64,000 nucleotides of DNA, taken from NCBI RefSeq assembly GCF_003201815.1, contig NZ_QJKB01000007.1, positions 124,001-188,000 on the forward strand, given 5' to 3'. The translations under genes and the position numbers were made by a program. The notes under the pieces were generated by a model that saw only the letters and a program-made list of their open reading frames with translations, searched no databases and was not told where the DNA came from. Below, in pieces: positions 16,877 to 26,200 of the stretch (the stretch's first letter is position 1; every line of letters begins with the position of its first letter). This DNA comes from Undibacterium pigrum. GTDB taxonomy: Bacteria > Pseudomonadota > Gammaproteobacteria > Burkholderiales > Burkholderiaceae_D.

Positions 16877-18439
16877 GTGTCCAAGTATCATAGCATTGAG
16901 TATCCCTTGCGACGCGCTTTTCGCCTGTCTGCCCTGCGTCTGGCAGTGTTGCTGGCAGTCAGTCTGGGGAGTGCCACTCTGTCAACCGGACTAGTCCAGG
17001 CGCAAAACCTGCCTACGCTGGGCGATACTTCGCGGGAAGATTTGTCACCCCTGGCTGAACGCAAGCTGGGTGAGCAAATCATGAGCGTAGTCAGGCGCGA
17101 CCCTGACTTCATGGACGATGCCCCTACCAGTGAATACCTGAATCGCCTCGGCAACAAGATGCTGGAAAACCGGCAAGATGCGCGTGGTGAAACCAATTTC
17201 AATTTTGAATTTTTTGCCGTGCGCGATCCGGTGTTGAATGCCTTTGCTTTTCCTGGCGGTTTTATCGGTTTTCATTCCGGTCTGATACTGGCAGCGCAAA
17301 CTGAATCCGAGCTGGCCTCGGTCATGGGACATGAGATAGGCCACGTCGCCCAGCGCCACATCGCCCGCATGCTGAGCAGCCAGAAAAATGATGCTCTCAT
17401 CCCCCTGGCGGCACTGGCGCTCGCTGTGCTGGCCGCCCGCGCCAGCCCCGATGCGGCCATGGCGATTGCGACAGGTGGGCAGGGCCTGGCGATACAAAAA
17501 CAATTGAACTTTGGCCGTGATGCAGAACGTGAGGCAGACCGGGTAGGCTTCCAGATCTTGCGTGAATCCGGCTTTGATACTTCCGGCATGGTGAGTTTTT
17601 TTGGGCGCCTGCAAAATGCCTCGCGCAACTATAACGATAACCTGCCGCCCTATCTGCGCAGCCATCCGCTGACCAGCGAAAGGATAGCTGACATACAATC
17701 GCGCCTGGTCGACCAGCGTTATCGCCAGCATGCCGACAGCCTGGAATTTTTACTCACCAAGGCCAGGGTCAGGGTCTTGCAGGACAGCACCGTCCAGGGC
17801 CTGATGGATGCCAGCACTTTCTTTGACAACCAGGCTAAATCCGGCAAACTGGAAGACCAGATCACCGCCAGATATGGTCAGGCCTTTGTCGCCTATAAAC
17901 GCCTGGACTTTGCCACTTCCCGCAAATTGCTGGACCAGTCGCGCAAAATGCTGGAACAGTCCAGTGCCTATAAAAGCATGCTTAGTTATAGCAATATGTA
18001 TGTGGACTTGTCCATCGACATCCTGATCGGCGACAAACAAACCGACGCCGCCGTCAAGGAAGCAGAAAAAGGCATGCGTGATTTGCCCCTTTCACGCGGC
18101 GTTGCCCTGCAATATGCCGAAGCCCTGCTGGCCGATAGCAAGGAAGAAAAAGCAGCCGTCTTTTTACGCGACCAGATCGTCCTGTACCGACAAGAAGCGC
18201 AACTCTATAATCTCCTGGCCAAGGTCTACGCCGCCCAGGGCAAGCAAGCCGCCCAGCACGTCGCCCTGGCCGAAGCCTACGGCATAGAAGGCAACCTGGC
18301 CGCCGCCCTGCAACAACTGGACATCGCCCGCCGCGAGAAAGATGCACAGTATTATGAATTGTCTGTCATCGATGCGCGTGAGCGTGAATGGAAAGAGAAA
18401 CATAAAGAGCAACTGGCGGATGAGAAGAAGCGGCGTTGA
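16877..18439 (+). CDS. bepA: BepA-like periplasmic M48 metalloprotease with TPR region
   Basis: A 520-residue protein. GTG 16877 is chosen because AAGGA lies 8 bases upstream; the TTG at 16844 has no such site. A signal peptide (about residues 10-40) precedes an M48 catalytic domain with HEIGH at 152-156 and the downstream third-ligand motif '[14 protein letters not shown]'. The C-terminal half is helical and TPR-like. BepA (YfgC) is a periplasmic chaperone-protease that aids or degrades outer-membrane beta-barrel proteins such as LptD, acting with the BAM complex. Length and domain order match the family. Confidence 0.92.
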   Translation: MSKYHSIEYPLRRAFRLSALRLAVLLAVSLGSATLSTGLVQAQNLPTLGDTSREDLSPLAERKLGEQIMSVVRRDPDFMDDAPTSEYLNRLGNKMLENRQDARGETNFNFEFFAVRDPVLNAFAFPGGFIGFHSGLILAAQTESELASVMGHEIGHVAQRHIARMLSSQKNDALIPLAALALAVLAARASPDAAMAIATGGQGLAIQKQLNFGRDAEREADRVGFQILRESGFDTSGMVSFFGRLQNASRNYNDNLPPYLRSHPLTSERIADIQSRLVDQRYRQHADSLEFLLTKARVRVLQDSTVQGLMDASTFFDNQAKSGKLEDQITARYGQAFVAYKRLDFATSRKLLDQSRKMLEQSSAYKSMLSYSNMYVDLSIDILIGDKQTDAAVKEAEKGMRDLPLSRGVALQYAEALLADSKEEKAAVFLRDQIVLYRQEAQLYNLLAKVYAAQGKQAAQHVALAEAYGIEGNLAAALQQLDIARREKDAQYYELSVIDAREREWKEKHKEQLADEKKRR

Positions 18440-18505
18440 TGGATGAGACGACAATTTATCTTACTGCGAATGCTTAGACCTGATCATGAAAAAATCTTGA
18501 ATCCT

Positions 18506-19060
18506 ATGCTCAGAATATTTGTTTTTTTATGTGTCACCCTGGTCATCACCCTAAGCGCAGCGTCAGCGCAAGCTAGTAAATTATCTGCTGAGGGAGCTGC
18601 CTATAAACGCGATTTGATCAGGGTAATTGAGAAGTCCGATAAAATTGTCGTGACAGAGCACTCTGATAAATATGATTTTTTTGATAGTAAAAATTATGTA
18701 TTCCTGGAGCAGGAACAGCTTGTCTATCAAACCGTAATATTGAGTCAACAAGAAAAAGCCAGTTTTAAGCGTTTTGTCAGGGCTGTTCCAGATAGAACGC
18801 AATATATGATTGCCGGGTGCATTTTTGAACCACACCACACAATCAAATTTTACAAGCAAGATGAATTGCTGAGCACTTTACAGATTTGTTTCAAGTGCGG
18901 AGCCCAGGAATGGGATGGCACCAGGCATTCGCCACCTCAAGAAATCATGCGGGGTTTCTACAAATTGATCAAGGCAATTGGTTTGCATCCTGAAGAGGGA
19001 TGGTGGATGCTAGCGCAAGAAACGCTGAAAAAACATATGGCACAACCTGCCGCCGATTAA
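18506..19060 (+). CDS. Periplasmic protein of unknown function
   Basis: A 184-residue protein when started at ATG 18506, which places a good signal peptide first ('MLRIFVFLCVTLVITLSA', cleavage near 'AQA'). Longer in-frame starts at 18443 and 18470 exist, and none has a strong ribosome site. The mature part is AT-richer than bepA. It has a 'SDKYDFFDSKNYVFLEQ' segment and a cysteine cluster 'GCIFEPHH...ICFKCGAQEW' reminiscent of a metal or disulfide site. It lies 66 bases after bepA. No family was recognised. Confidence 0.6.
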   Translation: MLRIFVFLCVTLVITLSAASAQASKLSAEGAAYKRDLIRVIEKSDKIVVTEHSDKYDFFDSKNYVFLEQEQLVYQTVILSQQEKASFKRFVRAVPDRTQYMIAGCIFEPHHTIKFYKQDELLSTLQICFKCGAQEWDGTRHSPPQEIMRGFYKLIKAIGLHPEEGWWMLAQETLKKHMAQPAAD

Positions 19061-19078
19061 TTTATCATCGCCAAGCTT

Positions 19079-19105
19079 GATAGCATCTTCTGCTATCATT
19101 ATTGT
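19079..19105 (+). terminator. Possible weak terminator hairpin
   Basis: A 7-bp stem (GATAGCA at 19079-19085, TGCTATC at 19091-19097) with loop TCTTC is followed by the T-rich ATTATTGTT, 18 bases after the gene ending at 19060. Confidence 0.5.
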
Positions 19106-19281
19106 TAACGCCACCACATCAAATAAAAACAGCATGTGAAATAAGAAAATGAAATATGGCTCGTCAAATATAGACGAGTCTCAGCCAAACCAAGGACATG
19201 ATCATTGCACATGGCATACGCACTATGCGTGTTGCTGGCAATGCTTGTTCTTAGTCTCAGGGATATTCATTTTCTATTCAT

Positions 19282-21981
19282 ATGCCATCAGTTCATCCTG
19301 TCAAATCCGCAGGCGCGCTTAATACAGTTAAAGCGCCTGTCATCAAATCCATATTAATCAGCCTGTTGCGCCAGTCTGAGCATGTCATTGCCTTGCTGGG
19401 TGATGAAGTCGATGGCGTCTTGCAGCCTGCCTTGCGCCGGGTTAATCTGGCCGAGCTGGATACCAGCCTGTTTCCCCAGACAGCCAGTTTGCTTGACGAT
19501 TGGCACAGCCTGCAAAATGCCCATGATCTTGCCGGTGTCTGGCCTGCATTCTGGCGCGTGTTCTGGATGACGGTGCCCGATGCTGACAATATCCAGATGC
19601 CTGTCATGCCGCAAACGACAGTGCACAAAAAACCTGTTGCCACTGCTGCCCATCCTCGTGCATTTCGCGGTACCAAATACCAGCCGCCCAAGCCCGCATT
19701 GCCAGTATTGGACTTGTGCAAGTGGCTGACAGACCAGCGTTTGCTGGATGCTTTTTTCGCGCAACATGATTTCACTGCCTTGCCCGCGCTGGATGCGCAA
19801 GGACAGATTATTCCACTGCCTGAAAGTGGCTTGATATCCAGTGCGACGCTGTTTTTTAATCACTGGAAAACGCCTGTGCAAGCCTTGCCAGTTTTACCGG
19901 ATGGTTTTCGTCGCCATTTTCTTTGGTCATTGCGGGCTTGCAGTGTGGACCAGCAACTGGCATGGCTACAGATATGGCACAGGCATCACAGCATGCATGC
20001 AGATGATGTACACCGTATAGAAAACCTGGGTTTGCTGGCGCGCCTGTGTGCCTTATATCCATCGCAATGCCATGCAGCAGAATTGGCGCAAGTCTTGCCC
20101 GTCAGTCGTCAGAATATTTTCTTGCGCTTGCTTATCCAGGAAGTGCAGGGTCAATTATCTTCATCGCAGATGAGCATGGAACAACTAATACGTTTGCATG
20201 AGCTGACAGAAGTCGATGCGCGTTTTGAATATTACCTGGGCAGTATCTTGCGCAATCTGAGCAGAAAGGTAAGCGTGGAATATAGCCTGACCGGTTGCCT
20301 CTTGTTTGAAATAAGCGGAGAGACTGAGCTTGACAAGTACAGACTGGCTGCCAGACAAGATTGCCAGGATGTGCCAGTAGAAGCCATCGCCAGGTTTTGC
20401 AAAGCCACAGCCAGCAATTCATGGGTGTCCTTATGGGATATGTGTGCCAGATTAACTGGTATGGCGCAGCTATTACGCGAGACGCAATGGGAGCAATTCA
20501 GCCAGCAGGCAGCAGAAACCTGGATTTATGTTTTCTACGATTTTATTGATGAAGACAAGCAAGGGGAATTGCAGGCAAAGTGGCAGGTGTATCTGAAGCT
20601 GTTTTCGCAGTGCCACGATGTGCTGATCACTTTGCCTGCCGACAGGCAAAACAAACTGGCCAGTATGTGGAAATGTTTTGTCGATGGTTGGGACGATGTC
20701 CAGAGTCTGGCAAAAGCCGCACATGATTTTTTGCCGCTGATGCACCAATTATGTCTGCCGCCGTTTTCATCAAAAATCGATTACGGTTACAGTTTTTTGA
20801 ATATCGTCGAGACCTGGCCTGAAAAAACAAGACAGGAAATCCTTGCCCTCGATAGCAGGGTCTGGCGACAATTGGAACATGCTTGCCGCCGCGAAGATAA
20901 GTCGAAGCTGCTGGCATATGGCACTCATGCCATTGCCAGTGTGACGCCTTCTTTGCTGCGAACTTCTTTTATGACGGCACCTGTGAGATTCTTTAAAACC
21001 GCTTGTCTTCTCGGTAGCTTGCACTATGAACGCCGCCAGTTGTTCATGAAAAAACAGGAAAATGCAGAGTGGTTCACTGAAGACTGGCATGCGATGTCAC
21101 CGTTGGTGGCCTGCCAGCGTTTGCTGGCGCTGAGTCTGGCCACTGGCCTGGATAGCCCCTTGCCACGGCGCTTGCGCGAACACCTGGAAGGCAGGCTGGA
21201 TTTATCACCCCGGCAAATAGCCAGGCATTGCAAGCTTACTTTATCGCGATTGCCCGCTATGGGTTTGCGTGCCCTGGAAGCAGCGCTCTGGCAGGAAATG
21301 GATGCTCAATTTCAGTTGCGTGATACCTCTGCCTCTGCCAGACATGCCTTGCGCTTGCTGGCTGGCATGGACGATTTTTCTGGGCGCAATCGTCGGGGCC
21401 TACGCCGGTTTTTGCACAATGCCAGGGATGGCAAGCTTTTGGATTACAGGCAGCATCCACTCAATCAAGCCTGGCATGCCAGGCACACCCGTGTGCAGCA
21501 AACTGCATGGCATGCGGGTTTGTTACGTACGGTACCAACGGCGCAAGGTGAACTGACGCTGGCCTTTGAACATGATCCCTTTGAAGTTCTCATGATGGGG
21601 AGCTATGCCGGGACTTGTCTTGGCATAGGTGGCTTGTGCGATTATTCTGTCGTCTCCTGCCTGCTCGACGCCAACAAGCAAGTCTTGTATGCGCGTAATA
21701 GCGAGGGCAGGGTAGTGGCGCGCCAATTGCTGGCGATTGACGAGGCAGATCAACTGGTGTGCTTTGCAGTTTATCCTGACAATATCTCGCAAGAAGTAAA
21801 GGCTGCATTCAAATCTTATGACCAGGAACTGGCAGCTCAGCTGGGCCTGTCACTTTATCAGGACCGGGAGGAATCCAGCTATGACATCACCACTGTCCTG
21901 GCACAAGACTGGTGGGACGATGGCCCCTGGCAGGAAGAATTATGTAGAGATGATGAACAGCAAGATTTTAATCATGTATGA
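19282..21981 (+). CDS. Large protein of unknown function with PcfJ-like C-terminal motif
   Basis: An 899-residue predicted soluble protein without signal peptide or membrane segment. Most of it (about 1-700) is helical and matches no family I recognise. Near residues 770-850 is a distinctive block, 'MGSYAGTCLGIGGLCDYSVV' followed by 'LLDANKQVLYARN' and 'GRVVARQLLAI'. The Cys-x-Gly then basic/aromatic core recalls the C-terminal region of PcfJ-like proteins, but this is only a resemblance. The C-terminus is acidic. An in-frame stop at 19252-19254 limits the start; ATG 19282 has a weak ribosome site. It stands alone, followed 35 bases later by a small secreted protein. Confidence 0.7.
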   Translation: MPSVHPVKSAGALNTVKAPVIKSILISLLRQSEHVIALLGDEVDGVLQPALRRVNLAELDTSLFPQTASLLDDWHSLQNAHDLAGVWPAFWRVFWMTVPDADNIQMPVMPQTTVHKKPVATAAHPRAFRGTKYQPPKPALPVLDLCKWLTDQRLLDAFFAQHDFTALPALDAQGQIIPLPESGLISSATLFFNHWKTPVQALPVLPDGFRRHFLWSLRACSVDQQLAWLQIWHRHHSMHADDVHRIENLGLLARLCALYPSQCHAAELAQVLPVSRQNIFLRLLIQEVQGQLSSSQMSMEQLIRLHELTEVDARFEYYLGSILRNLSRKVSVEYSLTGCLLFEISGETELDKYRLAARQDCQDVPVEAIARFCKATASNSWVSLWDMCARLTGMAQLLRETQWEQFSQQAAETWIYVFYDFIDEDKQGELQAKWQVYLKLFSQCHDVLITLPADRQNKLASMWKCFVDGWDDVQSLAKAAHDFLPLMHQLCLPPFSSKIDYGYSFLNIVETWPEKTRQEILALDSRVWRQLEHACRREDKSKLLAYGTHAIASVTPSLLRTSFMTAPVRFFKTACLLGSLHYERRQLFMKKQENAEWFTEDWHAMSPLVACQRLLALSLATGLDSPLPRRLREHLEGRLDLSPRQIARHCKLTLSRLPAMGLRALEAALWQEMDAQFQLRDTSASARHALRLLAGMDDFSGRNRRGLRRFLHNARDGKLLDYRQHPLNQAWHARHTRVQQTAWHAGLLRTVPTAQGELTLAFEHDPFEVLMMGSYAGTCLGIGGLCDYSVVSCLLDANKQVLYARNSEGRVVARQLLAIDEADQLVCFAVYPDNISQEVKAAFKSYDQELAAQLGLSLYQDREESSYDITTVLAQDWWDDGPWQEELCRDDEQQDFNHV

Positions 21982-22016
21982 TGCCTGTTTGACATGATAA
22001 AAAGAATAGGCAGACA

Positions 22017-22487
22017 ATGAACAGGATCATATCGGGTATATGTTTTAGCTTCATTTTCATCATCACGGCTTGTGCCAATACTGCATGGGCACTAGATAGT
22101 TCGACACCTGTTGCCAGCGCAACTGTCGGCGCAAACAATGCCAGTGAGGCCAGCGCCACCTGTGCCACGCCCGGAAAAAATGGCTACGACAAGGATTGCA
22201 AGCGCTATCCGGATGCCGATAAGTGGCCCACGAGCTGTGAGCAGGCAGCGACAGAAATCCTGGCCAGATTCGATGAAGCCAGCAGGAAGCGAGTCCGTGA
22301 TTCAAGGTATGAAGACCTGATCCAGTTTCACATGGGCTGGGGCATGGGCATACGCAATAGCACAGGCCTGTGGCGCGGCAATGTGGCGCTGATCGATTCT
22401 TGCTCGGCACTCGACAAGGATAGCGAGCGTCATCCGGATACCATTTCGCACATCATCATTCAGCAAATCTGGAAAAAGCTGCATTGA
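22017..22487 (+). CDS. Secreted DUF6794-like protein
   Basis: A 156-residue protein with a signal peptide ('IISGICFSFIFIITACANTA', cleavage near 'AWA'). The C-terminal two-thirds has 'WPTSCEQAATEIL', 'LIQFHMGWGMGIRNSTGLW' and 'HPDTISHIIIQQIWKKL'. These match my memory of the DUF6794 pattern (helical, with FH-G-GxxIRN-xGLW); the family number should be treated as tentative. The function is unknown. It follows the 899-residue gene by 35 bases and precedes the LprI-like gene by 35 bases, so a transcriptional unit is possible. Confidence 0.68.
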   Translation: MNRIISGICFSFIFIITACANTAWALDSSTPVASATVGANNASEASATCATPGKNGYDKDCKRYPDADKWPTSCEQAATEILARFDEASRKRVRDSRYEDLIQFHMGWGMGIRNSTGLWRGNVALIDSCSALDKDSERHPDTISHIIIQQIWKKLH

Positions 22488-22522
22488 GTTTGCTTCGGTA
22501 AGGAAGTGGGGGGAATACATCA

Positions 22523-23551
22523 ATGCAAATGCATAAACTGAAATCTTGTCTTGCCATAGTCATGTTCGCTTGCGCCAGTATTAGCCTGTCCGCCGCAGCC
22601 GCCAGCTTTGATTGTGATAAGGCGGCAACTGCCGTAGAAAAAACCATCTGCGCAGACCCCGCTTTATCCGCCCTGGACGATCAATTGGGAGTGCAGTACA
22701 GGGAATTGTTAAAGCTGGCCAAAGACCGTGCCGCGGTGAGCAGGATGAACCATGAATGGATAGCGGCTGATTCCTATTTATATGGTAATCGCAGCAGTTG
22801 CGAAGACAAAGCTGAGGGGCGTCAGGCTTGTCTGACTGAAGTGTATGGTAAGCGTCTGAATTTACTGGCCGCCCTGAAACCACTGATGGCAAAGCCAGAC
22901 CAGCCTGCAGATGAAGGCTGGCGCTTTGATTTGCACAAGGTATCAGATAAATATGACTTCAGCATACGCATGCTCAATAAGTGCGATGTAGAAGAGCCCT
23001 ATGATACCGTCACATGTGAAGATGCTGGCGTGGTGTACATCAGCAAAAAAGGGCAGGCCACGCCTTTGCAGGTAATCCCCATGAATAATATTTTCCTGAG
23101 CTTGCATAAAACCCGGCCAGCGTCAGGAAGCCGGGCTGCCGTGTATGATGAGCAGGGTAGCATCACGATAGGCGACTTCAATTTTGACGGGGACGAAGAT
23201 ATCGCCATCCGCAATGGCAATTTTTCTTCTTACAGTGGCCCCAGTTATGATGTGTTGTTGAAGTCGCGCAGGCAGGACGGTTTTGTGTACAGTGAACCCA
23301 TGACAAACCTGATACTGGGCAGTCTGGGCTTTTTTCAAATCAACAAAGAACAACAGCGTCTGATGACGGCTGAAAAAAGCGGTTGTTGCTACCATGTCTC
23401 AACAATCTACCGGCTCATCAGTGACATTCCCGTGCCCGTCAGCAGGAAAATCGATGATGGCCTGGTCGCAGGAAAATACAATTATCTGTATGAAGAGCAA
23501 TGGCTCAACAACAAGTGGAAGCGGGTTAAAACCCAACGCTTAAAACGCTAA
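22523..23551 (+). CDS. LprI-type N-terminal domain protein with XAC2610-like C-terminus
   Basis: A 342-residue secreted protein. After a signal peptide, residues about 28-115 match the lysozyme inhibitor LprI N-terminal (DUF1311) domain: 'SFDCDKAATAVEKTICADP', 'LDDQLGVQYRELL' and 'CEDKAEGRQACLTEVYGKRL', with four cysteines that can form two disulfides. The C-terminal part contains 'SITIGDFNFDGDEDIAIRNG', an FG-GAP-like calcium loop as in XAC2610-related domains. A lysozyme-inhibitor role is plausible only for the first domain. GGGGGAA lies ahead of ATG 22523; ATG 22529 is an alternative. Confidence 0.78.
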   Translation: MQMHKLKSCLAIVMFACASISLSAAAASFDCDKAATAVEKTICADPALSALDDQLGVQYRELLKLAKDRAAVSRMNHEWIAADSYLYGNRSSCEDKAEGRQACLTEVYGKRLNLLAALKPLMAKPDQPADEGWRFDLHKVSDKYDFSIRMLNKCDVEEPYDTVTCEDAGVVYISKKGQATPLQVIPMNNIFLSLHKTRPASGSRAAVYDEQGSITIGDFNFDGDEDIAIRNGNFSSYSGPSYDVLLKSRRQDGFVYSEPMTNLILGSLGFFQINKEQQRLMTAEKSGCCYHVSTIYRLISDIPVPVSRKIDDGLVAGKYNYLYEEQWLNNKWKRVKTQRLKR

Positions 23552-23591
23552 CATTGGCGTTAGCATTCATCCCAAAGATAAAGGAATAGTT

Positions 23592-24200
23592 ATGACAGAA
23601 AAAATTAAAGAACTGCCGGAAATTTTTATCGCCGTCGACGTCGAGGCAGATGGCCCCATCCCTGGCCCGTATAGCATGATCTCTTTGGGCATGGCCGTGG
23701 CGGGGCATCCTGAGTTGAGCTTCTATTCCGAGATCAAACCCATCTCGGAAGAATTTGATCCGGCTGCCCTGGCTGTGTCGGGGCTGGACAGGGATCATTT
23801 AATCCGCAATGCGCCAGATGCCGCGCAAGCCATACGCGCAGCTTATGACTGGGTGAATTCCTTGCGCAAGATAGGCAGGCCGGTATTTCTGGCCGCACCC
23901 GCAGTGTGGGATGGCATGTTTGTACACTGGTATTTCATGCGCTATGTTGGTGCCAGCCCGTTTGGCTCTACCGGTTCTGGAGTGGATTTGCGCAGTTACT
24001 GGATGGGGCTCACTGGTTGCGAATGGGTGGAAAGCCGCAAAGGCAAGATCAAGTACGCGCTTAATCTTGAAGGCTTGCCGCATACCCATCATGCTGGTGA
24101 AGATGCAATGGAACTGGCACAAGTGTTTGCTGCGGTATTGAAAAGCCGTGCAGAATTGCATCCTGCTACCTTGCCACAAGTTGATAAATTTAATCCGTAA
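23592..24200 (+). CDS. DEDDh-type 3'-5' exonuclease
   Basis: A 202-residue cytoplasmic protein of the DnaQ/RNase H-like fold. The ExoI motif is 'FIAVDVEADG' (catalytic Asp and Glu). A middle Asp is in 'GVDLRSYW' or 'AVWDGMFVHWYF', and the ExoIII motif is 'HHAGEDAMELAQ' with the general-base His and last Asp. Such stand-alone exonucleases trim RNA or single-stranded DNA; the substrate is not evident. AAGGAAT lies ahead of ATG 23592. It is in line with but not clearly coupled to its neighbours. Confidence 0.82.
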   Translation: MTEKIKELPEIFIAVDVEADGPIPGPYSMISLGMAVAGHPELSFYSEIKPISEEFDPAALAVSGLDRDHLIRNAPDAAQAIRAAYDWVNSLRKIGRPVFLAAPAVWDGMFVHWYFMRYVGASPFGSTGSGVDLRSYWMGLTGCEWVESRKGKIKYALNLEGLPHTHHAGEDAMELAQVFAAVLKSRAELHPATLPQVDKFNP

Positions 24201-24260
24201 AATCTGTTTTTATCTCAAACTGCTGCTTGGCAGTTGTACCTTGATTTGCATGTGAAATCC

Positions 24261-24752
24261 ATGATCAGACTTTTGTTCTGCTTTATTTTCACTGGCCTGC
24301 TTGCAGGTTGCAGCCTCATGCAGCAGCCTGCACCTACGCCCATCGTTTTATTTCGTGCATCCATTGATGATATTCGCGAAGGCCCGCCTTATCCTGCACC
24401 AACGCAGCCCAATGTCATGGACATTAACAGTTATTTTTTTGTTGATTATGATTTACATGAGACCCTGATTGGCCATCTCAAACTCCAGCGCGGCACTGCC
24501 TTCACTGTCGCCTGGCATATGCCTATGAGTGATCGCGAACCGCCTTTGCAGTTCTATATTCTTGCCCGCCAGGATAATGAAGGCAAGCTGCGCACCATAC
24601 TCTGGAAGCAGGTCCACTCTGGGTTTTGTTTGCCACAGGATATCGCTGTAAAAATAGGGATAGAAAAAGAGATGCGAGCGCTCTATCAAATCGGCGAGCC
24701 CGCCTGCAAGAATCTTGCGGAACTGGGTTATGAATTGAAGGAAAAGAAGTAG
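24261..24752 (+). CDS. Small lipoprotein of unknown function
   Basis: A 163-residue protein with a clean lipoprotein signal, 'FIFTGLLAGCSLMQQ', whose lipobox L-A-G-C would place the acylated cysteine at residue 17. ATG 24261 puts that signal at the N-terminus; a TTG at 24234 would precede it by nine residues. The mature part has a beta-rich feel ('VDYDLHETLIGHLKLQRG', 'LQFYILARQDNEGKLRTILW'). No family was recognised. It is convergent with the SUKH gene ending at 24811. Confidence 0.7.
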   Translation: MIRLLFCFIFTGLLAGCSLMQQPAPTPIVLFRASIDDIREGPPYPAPTQPNVMDINSYFFVDYDLHETLIGHLKLQRGTAFTVAWHMPMSDREPPLQFYILARQDNEGKLRTILWKQVHSGFCLPQDIAVKIGIEKEMRALYQIGEPACKNLAELGYELKEKK

Positions 24753-24810
24753 CACTGGTAGCTACGATAAACGTTAATGGCGTGACCTGTGAAGAATAAA
24801 ACTGGATAAG

Positions 24811-25581
24811 CTAGGGCCTATCAATCCCTGGTCCTGGGTTTTGCCTGTAATGTGCTAGCTGCTCCTCGTACCAAGGAAACTGGATGGCGTGATGATATGT
24901 TTTGCGGTTCTTGGTACCAAATAACGATTCAGGTTTTTGAATGTTGAGGACACTCATGACGAGAGAGGCAGCGTCATATTCATGATATTTTTCCACCATC
25001 TGTTTGCCGATATCTTCTAAAGAGTAATCGCTATCAGCGAGAGTCCGGATTGCATTGAAAATCTCTAATTGCCTATCAACCCAGTTCGTGAACAGGTCTA
25101 GCATGTAAACATCGGGCTCCGAGATACCATGTTCGATAGAAAACCAGGCAATTTTTCCCGTTTTCTCTCCACTCGTAATGAGGCAAACTTCGTGACCGCA
25201 GCCTTCAAATAAGATGGGCATGAGGCCACTCAGATCTTCTCGATCTAAGCTCAGGCTTTCATCGAGTGGATCTTCATCATCTCTTTTTCTGAGCGCCATG
25301 AGTGCCTCGGCGCCGGGATATGGCTTTGCCGCTTCATAGTCATAAAGAGCCTCGATTTTTTGAAGCCCATAATACGGACCAGCACCACCATTGCCAACTG
25401 TTAAATAAAATTGCCTTAGCTGCTCAGGTAAAGTGAGATTCAGTTTTTTTTCTACGTGCTCAAGTAAAGCGGGCGTCACCAGATCGCCAAATTGATATCG
25501 ATGTTCGTCCGCGGCAAATGCTTGACACTGTTTGTCCATGTGACGCAATGCGATGAGCTTTTCCTTGAAATCTTGCCACAT
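24811..25581 (-). CDS. SMI1/KNR4 (SUKH) family protein
   Basis: A 256-residue protein. The SUKH signature is 'LTLPEQLRQFYLTVGNGGAG' followed by 'PYYGLQKIEALYDYEA' and, later, 'PILFEGCGHEVCLITSGEKTG' and 'EPDVYMLDLFTNWVDRQL'. SUKH proteins are frequent immunity proteins against polymorphic toxins but also occur alone with other roles. ATG 25581 avoids overlap with the preceding gene; a start at 25626 would overlap it by 38 bases. It is the last gene of a five-gene minus-strand run. No toxin gene is adjacent, so an immunity role is only inferred from the family. Confidence 0.82.
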   Translation of the reverse strand: MWQDFKEKLIALRHMDKQCQAFAADEHRYQFGDLVTPALLEHVEKKLNLTLPEQLRQFYLTVGNGGAGPYYGLQKIEALYDYEAAKPYPGAEALMALRKRDDEDPLDESLSLDREDLSGLMPILFEGCGHEVCLITSGEKTGKIAWFSIEHGISEPDVYMLDLFTNWVDRQLEIFNAIRTLADSDYSLEDIGKQMVEKYHEYDAASLVMSVLNIQKPESLFGTKNRKTYHHAIQFPWYEEQLAHYRQNPGPGIDRP

Positions 25582-25588
25582 ACTTTTT

Positions 25589-26200
25589 CTAGTTTGTCGT
25601 TTGTCGAGGTTTTGCCACAAAGCCAAATTCCCGCATCAATTGCCCTTCTTCACAGCGTTGCACGTCCAGACACAGGCAATTCATGCCGGGTGGGCGCAAG
25701 TGTAATTCGCCCGGTGTGCTGGCATCTTCCAGCCACTGCAATAAGGCTTCATCGCTGACGGCTTGCTGGTCCAGCGTCAGCCAGGGCAGGCAGAGTGCCA
25801 GGTCGCGGTCATCGAGTTGGGCCAGGGTGGTGCCGCTGCTAAGTTGCAGCCTGCCTTGCGGATCGAGAAAGGCTAGTTCTGGTGTGAAAGCCTGTTCGCC
25901 ATGTTGCAGGGCAAAGCACCCATCTGCCGTGGTGTTGGCGATATAGGGCGTGGCTGTTAGGTCGACGTAGACGCGTTGCGGGCCATTCTGGAAATACCAG
26001 CAACCTTCTTCATTGCACAGGTAATTGCGGGTGATGAAAGCCAGCAGGGTAGGGTGGCGGATGATGTTGCCGGGCAGGTCCAGGGCCTGGCTGCGCTCGT
26101 CGCGCATGCGCCAGTTGCCACGCGCATCAAGTGCCAGCCAGCCATAGCAATGCGGCACATTGGGCCACTTGGCCATGGCTGCCTTGACGATTTCATCCAT
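25589..26200 (-). CDS. Conserved Burkholderiales protein (DUF2946/DUF2944-type)
   Basis: A 203-residue cytoplasmic protein opening with 'AAMAKWPNVPHCYGWLALDA' and 'GNWRMRDE', then 'NEEGCWYFQNGPQRVYVDL' and 'LQWLEDASTPGELHLRP'. This block is a conserved Burkholderiales family of unknown function; I am unsure of the exact DUF number. Its ATG overlaps the stop of the YheT-like gene in TGATG (one base), so the two are translated together, and the association may be functional. Seven bases separate it from the SUKH gene. Confidence 0.75.
   Translation of the reverse strand: MDEIVKAAMAKWPNVPHCYGWLALDARGNWRMRDERSQALDLPGNIIRHPTLLAFITRNYLCNEEGCWYFQNGPQRVYVDLTATPYIANTTADGCFALQHGEQAFTPELAFLDPQGRLQLSSGTTLAQLDDRDLALCLPWLTLDQQAVSDEALLQWLEDASTPGELHLRPPGMNCLCLDVQRCEEGQLMREFGFVAKPRQTTN

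Noticed and set aside
19211..19357. Short hydrophobic frame overlapping the start of the 899-residue gene
   Set aside because: About 48 residues, out of frame, with no ribosome site; probably chance.
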